Source: SZUA-217 sp034658975 (GTDB lineage: Bacteria > Actinomycetota > Acidimicrobiia > Spongiisociales > ZC4RG35). Taken from it: DNA of 6,392 nt. Under the pieces are notes generated by a model, which saw nothing but the letters and a program-made list of their open reading frames with translations, had not been told where the DNA came from and ran no database searches. Where the stretch lies: contig JAYEGJ010000138.1 of NCBI GenBank assembly GCA_034658975.1, positions 1 to 6,392 on the forward strand, given 5' to 3'. Positions 1 through 5,138 of the stretch are shown here, one piece after another; position 1 is the stretch's first letter; the number at the start of each line of letters is the position of its first letter. Both the position numbers and the translations under genes were made by a program.

Positions 1-2
1 GC

Positions 3-329
3 CAACACCGGCAAAGGCAGAGGCGTTTCCCATGCGGCCTCACGTGCCGCCGTTTCGCTAGCTTTCTGTCCCAATGCGGGCACTGGACGCACCTCCGAGA
101 CGCAGACCGAAAAGCCGAGCGCTTCCGGCTCATCGTCGAGGCCGGAGACGTAGCCCTCTCAGAGGGCTACACGCCCGTATGGGAGCACGTGCGAATGCGG
201 CTTATGGAGGCTGGGTTCGAAGAAGGCCTGTCGCAAAGCCGCATCGAGCACCTGAGATCCGACGCCAACCAGTTGCCCGAGTACAGGAACAGGCCCGGAT
301 ACAAGGACGGAAAGAGGGTGGCGACGTGA
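3..329 (+). CDS. unrecognised protein, C-terminal part (open at left edge)
   Basis: This frame is open from the window edge to the TGA at 327-329. From about position 108 it has clearly protein-like composition and mostly C/G third positions. The sequence is rich in charged helix-forming residues and ends YKDGKRVAT. I do not recognise the family. The first in-frame conventional starts inside the window are GTG 189 and ATG 195, which would leave only 45-47 residues, while coding character begins earlier, so the gene probably starts to the left of the window. The first 30 or so codons (with Cys pairs such as CGLTC and QCGHW) are less convincing and could belong to another frame. The stop overlaps the GTG of the integrase by two bases, so the two may be translationally coupled. 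A small gene directly before an integrase suggests a mobile-element accessory or excision-related protein, but nothing in the sequence proves it. Confidence 0.45.
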   Translation, partial: QHRQRQRRFPCGLTCRRFASFLSQCGHWTHLRDADRKAERFRLIVEAGDVALSEGYTPVWEHVRMRLMEAGFEEGLSQSRIEHLRSDANQLPEYRNRPGYKDGKRVAT

Positions 330-797
330 GCCGCTCCCGATGGATAGAGGACAACAAGGGCAAGATCGATCCTCGCAACGGCAAACTCAAAGGCGGGCTG
401 CGCTACCGGGCCAGATACCGCACGCTCGACCAGAAAGTCCGCTCCAAGCGGTTCGCCACCAAGGTCGAAGCAGAGCGTTGGCTCGACCTACAACTTGCCA
501 GCATCACCAAAGGCGACTGGGTCGACCCCAACGAAGGCAAGGTCTCCTTCGCCAACTACGCAGCCGAGGTCCAGGCCTCACGAGTCCATTTGGCGGCGAC
601 GACCAAGGCCCGTGACGAGGCCTACATGCGACGCATGGTGCTGCCGCACCTCGGCGAGCTTCCGCTTGCCTCGATCAGACCGACCCACCTCCGCCGGTTG
701 GTGGCCAAGTTGATTGCCGAGGGGAAGGCTCCGGCGACGGTTCGCAAGGCCTACCAACTCGCCACCATGGTTCTGTCTCAGGCGGTACTTGACGACA
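326..797 (+). pseudogene. tyrosine recombinase/integrase, 3'-truncated remnant
   Basis: The start is GTG 326, preceded by GGAAAGAGG and overlapping the upstream stop (GTGA). Residues ~25-70 (RYRARYRTLDQKVRSKRF, then TKVEAERWL) match the N-terminal arm-binding, AP2-like domain of phage-type integrases. Residues ~74-157 match the SAM-like core-binding domain: FANYAAEV, then MRRMVLPHLGELPLASIRP, then the ATVRKAYQLATMVLSQAV helix. After the codons for LDD (near 797) the similarity stops. The frame continues to a TAG at 959-961 only as low-complexity sequence antisense to the next gene. The catalytic domain with the R..HxxR..Y residues, normally another ~180-200 residues, is absent, so strand exchange is impossible. 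The intact family would be ~370-400 residues. This is most likely a remnant left by deletion or rearrangement; an assembly chimera at the junction is the main alternative. Confidence 0.8.
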
Positions 798-807
798 AAT
801 CTTCAGG

Positions 808-1467
808 TCAGCCGTTCACCCAATCGGCCGCCGACACCGGGTCGGAACCGGTCGACTCCAGGCCGCCACCGGCATTGTCCACGAAGTCGCCGTCTTGCCA
901 GATGCCGGCGCTGACGGCGACCGAGGTGCGTCCGTGGCTATCCGATCCCCACTGGACGTAGCGGATGATCGAGTTCGAATCAGCGAAGGCGTTCGAGGTG
1001 TAGAGGGCGAGCTCGCCGCTGCCGGCCGTGAGGCCAACCGCCGAGGTGTTGATCTCGATGGTCTCGCCAGGGCCGAGTACCGCCTCCGGAAGCGGTGCAT
1101 AGGAGGGCCGGTTGCATATCCAGTGGCCGGCAAGGTCGTAGTCATCGGGCCCGTTGTTGCGGATGAGGATCAACCCGCTGTCGAAGTCCACGGCGACGAT
1201 GACCAGTGGACTCCCGGTGGCAAGGACTTCGGTGACTGTTGTGGTTGTTGCTTCTGTCGTGGTTGGTGTTTGTGTGGTGGTGGACTCCGTCGGAGACGGC
1301 TCAGTCGTAGCAGCGGAGCTGGATGAGGTCGTCGCCTCGCTAGTCGAAGAGGTGTCGTCACCGCCACAGGCGGCAACCACGAGTGCCATCAATGCCACGA
1401 CAGTGATCGCTTTCATACGGCCCTTCGTACCCATCTTGGTCGGAAACGGTCCCTCGGGCCCCGACAT
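808..1467 (-). CDS. lamin-tail-domain lipoprotein
   Basis: A predicted secreted lipoprotein of 219 residues. A basic N-terminus is followed by a hydrophobic segment (residues 19-33) ending in the lipobox VAAC with Cys34, which would be lipid-modified. Next come a GGDD start to the mature protein, a Ser/Thr-rich linker (~39-79), and a C-terminal beta-rich domain (~85-216). Key C-terminal segments are LILIRNNGPDDYDLAGHWIC, the LGPGETIEIN strand, VQWGSDSHGRTSVA and a final SAADW. This pattern fits the lamin-tail (LTD) fold found in many bacterial surface proteins, thought to be a binding or adhesion module; the ligand is unknown. ATG 1467 has the best ribosome site (AAGGA, 7 nt upstream) but gives a long n-region; ATG 1416 (MKAITVVAL) gives a textbook signal peptide with a weaker site. 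It lies 57 bp downstream of the five-cysteine protein gene and may be co-transcribed. Its stop is ~11 bp from the integrase break. Confidence 0.85.
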   Translation of the reverse strand: MSGPEGPFPTKMGTKGRMKAITVVALMALVVAACGGDDTSSTSEATTSSSSAATTEPSPTESTTTQTPTTTEATTTTVTEVLATGSPLVIVAVDFDSGLILIRNNGPDDYDLAGHWICNRPSYAPLPEAVLGPGETIEINTSAVGLTAGSGELALYTSNAFADSNSIIRYVQWGSDSHGRTSVAVSAGIWQDGDFVDNAGGGLESTGSDPVSAADWVNG

Positions 1468-1497
1468 TCCGGGTTCCTTATGACGGACGAGCCCACA

Positions 1498-1520
1498 GCT
1501 CTGTCGGCGACACCGAGAGC
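1498..1520 (-). terminator. hairpin between the five-cysteine gene and the lipoprotein gene (possible weak terminator)
   Basis: On the minus strand, 4 nt after the TGA of the upstream gene, GCTC-TCGG-TGTCG-CCGA-CA-GAGC can fold into an interrupted hairpin: four outer and four inner pairs, with a 2-nt bulge on one side. No T-run follows, so it is not a classical intrinsic terminator. It may only attenuate read-through or stabilise an mRNA end. Chance occurrence in GC-rich DNA is a real possibility. Confidence 0.25.
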
Positions 1521-1524
1521 GGCT

Positions 1525-1860
1525 TCAGTGGCCGAGTTGGTAGGTCTTGGTCACGGCGCGCTGAGCTTTGGTCAACTCCCCGAGCATGTCGGCGTAGAGC
1601 GGCATCCGATTCAAGGCACAGCAGGTGATCTGCAGATGGCCTATCTGAGCCCCGGCATCCTCGAACTCGGCGATGATTTGTCCAGGATCCGACGCGTCGT
1701 CGGCGACTCGAAGTCGTTCTCTTCCCCGGTTCAGGGTTTCGGCGAGGCCGGCCATGCGCGGGCTCCTGCCCGGCTCACAGCAGCTGTCGGACAGCTTCTG
1801 CAAGGCCTTGTCGCATTTGTCCAATGCCTCGAAGGCAGGATCAAGAGTGATGGCCGACAT
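1525..1860 (-). CDS. small five-cysteine helical protein of unknown function
   Basis: A 111-residue, predominantly helical, cytosolic protein with no signal peptide or membrane segment. I do not recognise its family. It has five cysteines in two clusters: Cys16 with adjacent Cys27-Cys28 (KCDKALQKLSDSCCEPG), and adjacent Cys80-Cys81 (HLQITCCALN). A central helix AGLAETLNRGRERLRV and a C-terminal helix ADMLGELTKAQRAV complete a possible four-helix bundle. Paired cysteines on different helices could bind metal, form disulfides or act in redox sensing; this is inference. The ATG at 1860 has only a weak AGG upstream, but TACCTT lies 11 nt before it, compatible with a short or leaderless transcript. 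The reading frame has sensible codon use and amino-acid composition, whereas the plus-strand frames opposite it do not read as proteins. It precedes the lipoprotein gene on the same strand. Confidence 0.72.
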   Translation of the reverse strand: MSAITLDPAFEALDKCDKALQKLSDSCCEPGRSPRMAGLAETLNRGRERLRVADDASDPGQIIAEFEDAGAQIGHLQITCCALNRMPLYADMLGELTKAQRAVTKTYQLGH

Positions 1861-1871
1861 GTCGAACCTGG

Positions 1872-1877
1872 AAGGTA
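1872..1877 (-). promoter_or_regulatory. putative -10 box for the five-cysteine gene
   Basis: TACCTT on the minus strand matches the actinobacterial TANNNT -10 pattern and lies 11 nt before the ATG at 1860, predicting a leader of only a few bases. No convincing -35 element is visible. The spacer 1861-2047 between this gene and ppk2 holds no ORF that I support, only this box, the ppk2 promoter candidate and a weak 5-bp inverted repeat (CCCGG/CCGGG) near 1887-1903. Confidence 0.35.
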
Positions 1878-1991
1878 GCTGGAGTACCCGGCTATCGCCC
1901 GGGACGTGATGTCATCCCCTCCGTCATTATTGGCTCACTAGGGATGCATGACCGGGGGGCCAACCCAGCTGATATGACCCGACGCTGGCTC

Positions 1992-2020
1992 TTCGGGGAT
2001 AGGGATTCAGGCCCTAAGGT
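1992..2020 (+). promoter_or_regulatory. putative ppk2 promoter
   Basis: TTCGGG at 1992-1997 and TAAGGT at 2015-2020 are separated by 17 nt. The -10 fits TANNNT; the -35 is a poor match to TTGACA. Initiation near 2027 would give a ~21-nt leader carrying GAGGAG, which sits only 3 nt before the ATG at 2048. Confidence 0.35.
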
Positions 2021-2047
2021 GGAGAGCGGATAGACGCTGAGGAGCCC

Positions 2048-2920
2048 ATGAACGTAGAAGCGGAAGGACATCTGGCACTGCCCGAGGGGGCCGACGAGGT
2101 AGTTGAGTACGACATGCCTTCGGGGTCCGACCACTACACGCAAAAAGGCAGGCTTCGAAAGGACTTCTACGAAGCCGAGCTGTCGCGTCTCCAGGAAGAA
2201 CTGGTTCGACTCCAATACTGGGTCCAGGAACAAGGCGAGCGGGTAGCGATCATATTCGAGGGTCGTGGGACGGCCGGCAAGGGTGGGGTCATCAAACGCA
2301 TCAGCGAGCGGACCAGCCCTCGCAATGTCCGTGTGGCCGCACTCCCCAAGCCAACCGAGCGTGAGCGCACCCAGTGGTATTTCCAGCGATATGTCGCCCA
2401 ACTCCCAGCCGCGGGGGAGATCGTGCTGTTCGATCGGAGTTGGTACAACCGCTCAAACGTCGAATGGGTGATGGGCTTCTGCACCGAGGAGGAACACCAA
2501 GAGTTCCTGCGGTCCTGCCCCGAGTTCGAGCGCATGCTCACGCGCTCAGGGATCAAGCTTCTCAAGTACTGGTTCTCGGTGAGCTACGACGAGCAGCGCA
2601 AGCGCTTCGAGTCGAGGAATCAGGAGCCCCTCAAGCGGTGGAAGCTCTCAGATATGGACATCGAGGAGCACCGCCAGTATGTGCGCTACTCAATGGCCAA
2701 GGACACCACCTTCCAGTACACCGACATCAAACAGGCTCCCTGGTATGTCGTGCCGTCGGACGACAAACGGCGGGCAAGGCTGAACTGCATCAGCCATATC
2801 CTCTCGCAGTTCGAATACGGAGATCTGACGCCCGAACCGGTTGACCTTCCTGTGATGGAAGAGATTCCCTACGTTCGTCCGCCCTTCCAGGAGCAGACGT
2901 TCGTCGACCAGAAGTACTGA
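2048..2920 (+). CDS. ppk2: polyphosphate kinase 2 (PPK2 family) with variant Walker A
   Basis: A 290-residue cytosolic kinase of the PPK2 family, which transfers phosphate between inorganic polyphosphate and nucleotides, mostly phosphorylating ADP or GDP with polyphosphate in the one-domain class. Landmarks: SDHYTQKGRLRKDFYEAEL (28-46); the P-loop FEGRGTAGKGG (70-80); the TQWYFQRYVAQLPAAGEI stretch (108-125); Walker B LFDRSWYNR (127-135) with Asp129; the lid region with RKRFESRNQEPLKRWKLS (184-201); and APWYVVPSDDKRRARLN (230-246). Length is normal for the class. Two residues depart from the usual motifs: the P-loop reads GRGTAGKG where nearly all members have Asp in place of Gly74 (usual GRDxAGKG), and VEWVMGF has Trp140 where VERVMGF is usual. 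The Walker Lys78 is intact. ATG 2048 has GAGGAG at a short 3-nt spacing. Family assignment is secure; activity and substrate preference are not. Confidence 0.95.
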   Translation: MNVEAEGHLALPEGADEVVEYDMPSGSDHYTQKGRLRKDFYEAELSRLQEELVRLQYWVQEQGERVAIIFEGRGTAGKGGVIKRISERTSPRNVRVAALPKPTERERTQWYFQRYVAQLPAAGEIVLFDRSWYNRSNVEWVMGFCTEEEHQEFLRSCPEFERMLTRSGIKLLKYWFSVSYDEQRKRFESRNQEPLKRWKLSDMDIEEHRQYVRYSMAKDTTFQYTDIKQAPWYVVPSDDKRRARLNCISHILSQFEYGDLTPEPVDLPVMEEIPYVRPPFQEQTFVDQKY

Positions 2921-2921
2921 G

Positions 2922-3242
2922 TCAGACGCCCGGTGTCCCGAGTGAGGCGATGATCTGGTTGGCGGTTTTGGTGTTGTAGTCGCGAACTCGGCCGGGAGTC
3001 AGGAACCACTCGACCACGAACCAGAACCCAAACCCGCCTCCGGTCAGGAGGAAAAGGATCCCCAGCCCGACCTTTCCGAGAAAGAACAGCTGGATCGGGA
3101 AGAGGATCGAAAGGGCGACCATCAGTGCCATGCTCCGTTTCCGATGATTGAACTCGGAGACGAACAAGGCCTTCTTGTCTTCCGACAGATTCTGGAACCC
3201 GGGCACCGATAGCGGCGGGAGGTCAACAGGTGGAATTGTCAT
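2922..3242 (-). CDS. TM2-domain membrane protein
   Basis: A 106-residue membrane protein. A soluble Pro-rich N-terminus and a basic segment (NHRKRS, 32-37) are followed by a hydrophobic helix (~38-55), the turn FFLGKVGLGI (53-62), a second hydrophobic helix (~60-82), and a C-terminal tail with GRVRDYN (84-90). Two close membrane helices joined by an (F/Y)LGKxGLGI turn and followed by GRVRDYN are the hallmark of the TM2 family, which is widespread in Actinobacteria and has no settled function. The usual GxHxFYLG lead-in is replaced by FPIQLFFLG. ATG 3242 is preceded by TAGGAT, which could act as a ribosome site (AGGA) or as a -10 box placed for a leaderless transcript. It lies 25 bp downstream of the dehydratase gene on the same strand, and its stop is one base from the convergent ppk2 stop. 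Confidence 0.87.
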   Translation of the reverse strand: MTIPPVDLPPLSVPGFQNLSEDKKALFVSEFNHRKRSMALMVALSILFPIQLFFLGKVGLGILFLLTGGGFGFWFVVEWFLTPGRVRDYNTKTANQIIASLGTPGV

Positions 3243-3248
3243 GTTCCG

Positions 3249-3254
3249 ATCCTA
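3249..3254 (-). promoter_or_regulatory. TAGGAT box before the TM2 gene (SD or -10)
   Basis: TAGGAT on the minus strand ends 6 nt before the ATG at 3242. Its AGGA core is a usable Shine-Dalgarno sequence. It also fits TANNNT at a distance that would place initiation at the start codon. The sequence cannot tell the two roles apart, and co-transcription with the dehydratase upstream is equally possible. Confidence 0.35.
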
Positions 3255-3267
3255 TTGGACCCGGCGC

Positions 3268-4302
3268 CTACCTGAGAAAGAACCCCGGGTTGAGGGGGTC
3301 GTCGGGGTCGATCCAGAGCTCTGATCGGCCGACGATGTGGGCGGTTCCGGACACTTCGGGGAGCACCGCCGGATAGGGCCCGGCCCGGGTTTCGGCGACG
3401 ATTCGACCGCTGAACTCGCTGCCGACGATGCTCTCGATGGTGATTGGCTGGTCCAGATCGATCTCGCTACGGGCATGCAGAAGAGCCAGACGACCGCTCA
3501 CTCCGGTTCCGGTCGGCGATCGGTCGACCTCTCCGTCGGCGAAGACGCAAACGTGGCGACTGTGATTCTTCGGGTCGGTTGGCGGTCCGGTGAAGATCAC
3601 GCCGTAGAGAAAGGCGAGGTCAGAGTCATCCGGATGAACGAGGGTTGTCGCATCCATCACCGCCCGCTTGATCGCCCTGCCCGCCTGAACGAGACGGTTC
3701 GAATCGGAAAGGTCGACCTCCACGGAACCGGCGTCCACATAGGCGTAGAAGGCGCCTCCGAACCCGATGTCGAAGCTCACCGAGCCGAGGCCGTCGACTA
3801 CGACCGATGCGTCGAGGCGAGCGGCGAATGACGGCACGTTCAGGAACCTCACGGACGTCACGGTTTCATCGACACACGTGGCCGTCGCCGTTATCTGACC
3901 CGCCGGGCTGTCGATCTTGATGGTGGTCTCGGCTCCTTCAATGTCGAGGATTCCCATTTCCAGCACGGTCTTGGTCAGGGCAATGATCCCGTGACCGCAC
4001 ATTGTCGAGAACCCTTCGTTGTGAAGGAAGAGGATCGAGAGGTCGCTGTCCTCGCGGACCGGGGGCGTGATCCATCCCCCGTACATGTCGGCGTGCCCTC
4101 GTGGCTCCCACATCAAGGCCCGACGCAGGCCATCGAGGTGTTCCTCTGCGTACCGGCGTCTCTCGAGGATCGTGTCGCCAGGGATGTCGGGCAGGCCGTC
4201 GATCACCACCCGAAAAGGCTCGCCTCCGGCGTGTGACTCGATGACGGTGAGGCGAGGCCAATCGGAAGGCGGATTCCAGGAACGGGCGGGAGTGAGGTCC
4301 AT
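3268..4302 (-). CDS. trans-3-hydroxy-L-proline dehydratase-type proline racemase family enzyme
   Basis: A 344-residue cytosolic enzyme of the proline racemase family. Motifs: SHAGGEPFRVV (23-33), EPRGHADMYGG (66-76), HNEGFSTMCGHG (94-105) with the catalytic Cys102, and DRSPTGTGVSGR (260-271). Racemases and 4-hydroxyproline 2-epimerases have two catalytic cysteines, the second in DRSPCGTG. Here it is Thr264, as in the trans-3-hydroxy-L-proline dehydratases (the human L3HYPDH type), which dehydrate the substrate to a pyrroline-2-carboxylate that a reductase then converts to proline. That reaction is therefore the best prediction. The frame remains open upstream as far as 4851, but that extension is antisense to the Nif3 gene, has no family similarity and contains no SHAGGEP-like lead-in; ATG 4302 begins exactly where the family does. 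There is no Shine-Dalgarno; TATCCT lies 11 nt upstream. No partner reductase or hydroxyproline transporter is present in the window. Confidence 0.92.
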   Translation of the reverse strand: MDLTPARSWNPPSDWPRLTVIESHAGGEPFRVVIDGLPDIPGDTILERRRYAEEHLDGLRRALMWEPRGHADMYGGWITPPVREDSDLSILFLHNEGFSTMCGHGIIALTKTVLEMGILDIEGAETTIKIDSPAGQITATATCVDETVTSVRFLNVPSFAARLDASVVVDGLGSVSFDIGFGGAFYAYVDAGSVEVDLSDSNRLVQAGRAIKRAVMDATTLVHPDDSDLAFLYGVIFTGPPTDPKNHSRHVCVFADGEVDRSPTGTGVSGRLALLHARSEIDLDQPITIESIVGSEFSGRIVAETRAGPYPAVLPEVSGTAHIVGRSELWIDPDDPLNPGFFLR

Positions 4303-4313
4303 TGTGACTGGGA

Positions 4314-4319
4314 AGGATA
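4314..4319 (-). promoter_or_regulatory. putative -10 box for the dehydratase gene
   Basis: TATCCT on the minus strand, 11 nt upstream of ATG 4302, fits TANNNT and predicts a leader of about 3-5 nt. The sequence between is pyrimidine-rich (TCCCAGTCACA) and has no ribosome site. No clear -35 is visible; any such element would overlap the start of the divergent Nif3 gene. Confidence 0.45.
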
Positions 4320-4328
4320 CGGCGCCCC

Positions 4329-4334
4329 TACGAT
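4329..4334 (+). promoter_or_regulatory. putative -10 box for the Nif3-like gene (leaderless)
   Basis: TACGAT lies 7 nt before ATG 4342, which puts the expected first transcribed base at or next to the A of the start codon. No Shine-Dalgarno precedes the ATG (CTTGCCC). A loose TTGTGA at 4302-4307 is 21 nt upstream, too far for a standard -35. Confidence 0.5.
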
Positions 4335-4341
4335 CTTGCCC

Positions 4342-5115
4342 ATGAGCACGGTAGGTGAGATCGCTGCGGCGATTGCGGAGAAGACCAGGCCGGACCAGAC
4401 CCCCGACTGGGACCCGGTTGGTGTGCAGTTGGGCGATGTAGCAGCGGAGGCTGGCCGAGTCGGCGTGTGTCACGAGGTGACAGAGGCGGTGGTGGCAGCC
4501 GTGGAGAGAAGCCCGGTCGACCTTCTGGTCAGTTATCACCCGCTGCTGTTTGCGAAGACGAACCGGATCACTGCGGGACGCTCTCCGGAGGCGCGGGCAT
4601 TCCGGCTGATCAGGAGCAGGGTCAGCCTTCTGATCACGCACACGGATTTCGACGCGGCAACCGGGGGCAGCGCAGATGCCCTCGCAAGCCTCTTTCGGCT
4701 TCTGAAGGTGGAGCCCTTCGGGGGTGATCCCGAAACTGGACTCCCCGATATCGGGCGTGTTGGGCATTTCGAGGGCACCCTGGCCGTACTCGACGCCATC
4801 GCCTCGGATGCCTTTGGCCACTACGGGCTTCGTATCAGCGGCAACCGTCATGACGATATTGATCGGGTCGCCGTCATTCCCGGCTCGGGAGGCGGATTCG
4901 TAGCGGCCGCTGCCGAGGTCGCCGATGCCCTCGTCACTGGCGACGTCTCACATCATGAGGGGGTCCACGCCGCCGACCTGGGTCTCGCGATCGTCGATCC
5001 TGGTCACACTGCCACCGAGCGTCCGGGGATGAAAGCCCTGGTCAGAATGCTGTCCTCCATTCCTGAGATCGATGTGATCGACCTGACATCGCACGACCCG
5101 AGAACTTGGGGTTAG
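4342..5115 (+). CDS. Nif3-like dinuclear metal centre protein
   Basis: A 257-residue member of the Nif3/YbgI family (annotated in many genomes as GTP cyclohydrolase I type 2-like or dinuclear metal centre protein). It forms toroidal hexamers with two metals per subunit; its physiological role is unsettled. Visible elements: DWDPVGVQLGD (22-32), VSYHPLLF (63-70), ITHTDFDAATGGSADALA (98-115), TGDVSHHEGVHAADLG (199-214) and DPGHTATERPGM (219-230). Comparison with YbgI suggests metal ligands His66, Asp104, His222 and Glu226. The usual HHP pair is YHP here, as in eukaryotic NIF3L1. The length matches the short form without the ~100-residue central insertion of many Gram-positive homologues. A TTG at 4336 is in frame, but ATG 4342 fits the family and the -10 box. 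It is followed 23 nt later by the zinc-ribbon gene, a pairing conserved in Actinobacteria. Confidence 0.93.
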   Translation: MSTVGEIAAAIAEKTRPDQTPDWDPVGVQLGDVAAEAGRVGVCHEVTEAVVAAVERSPVDLLVSYHPLLFAKTNRITAGRSPEARAFRLIRSRVSLLITHTDFDAATGGSADALASLFRLLKVEPFGGDPETGLPDIGRVGHFEGTLAVLDAIASDAFGHYGLRISGNRHDDIDRVAVIPGSGGGFVAAAAEVADALVTGDVSHHEGVHAADLGLAIVDPGHTATERPGMKALVRMLSSIPEIDVIDLTSHDPRTWG

Positions 5116-5123
5116 CCCGGCAC

Positions 5124-5129
5124 TACTCT
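5124..5129 (+). promoter_or_regulatory. putative internal -10 box before the zinc-ribbon gene
   Basis: TACTCT in the 23-nt gap after the Nif3 stop fits TANNNT and ends 9 nt before ATG 5139, so it could drive a near-leaderless transcript in addition to read-through from Nif3. No Shine-Dalgarno is present in the gap (CCGGCACTACTCTCCGCAAC). Confidence 0.35.
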
Positions 5130-5138
5130 CCGCAACGC

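Noticed and set aside
74..325. Upstream part of the integrase frame starting at ATG 74
   Set aside because: It is Arg/Pro/Ala-rich in the manner of an out-of-frame reading of GC-rich DNA; another frame there has better coding character, and GTG 326 has a ribosome site at the domain start.
798..961. C-terminal continuation of the integrase frame
   Set aside because: After about position 797 the translation is Pro/Ser-rich with no integrase motif, and it lies antisense to the end of the lipoprotein gene.
1231..1290. GT-rich tract resembling a simple repeat
   Set aside because: It is the complement of ACC/ACA/ACG Thr codons in the lipoprotein linker; no regular unit is repeated.
895..1483. Plus-strand ORFs opposite the lipoprotein gene (895-1326, 1154-1483)
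   Set aside because: They mirror the lipoprotein frame, and the Val-rich stretches come from reading its Thr codons on the opposite strand.
1887..1903. Inverted repeat CCCGG-N7-CCGGG as a terminator or operator
   Set aside because: Five pairs in high-GC sequence with no T-run is expected by chance.
1892..2565. Minus-strand ORFs opposite the start of ppk2 (1892-2401, 2167-2565)
   Set aside because: They are shadows of the conserved PPK2 reading frame, with no protein-like motifs.
4303..4851. Upstream extension of the minus-strand dehydratase frame (to a 527-residue ORF)
   Set aside because: The extra ~180 codons are antisense to the well-supported Nif3 gene, have no recognisable similarity and look compositionally unlike the enzyme. 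The family starts at ATG 4302.
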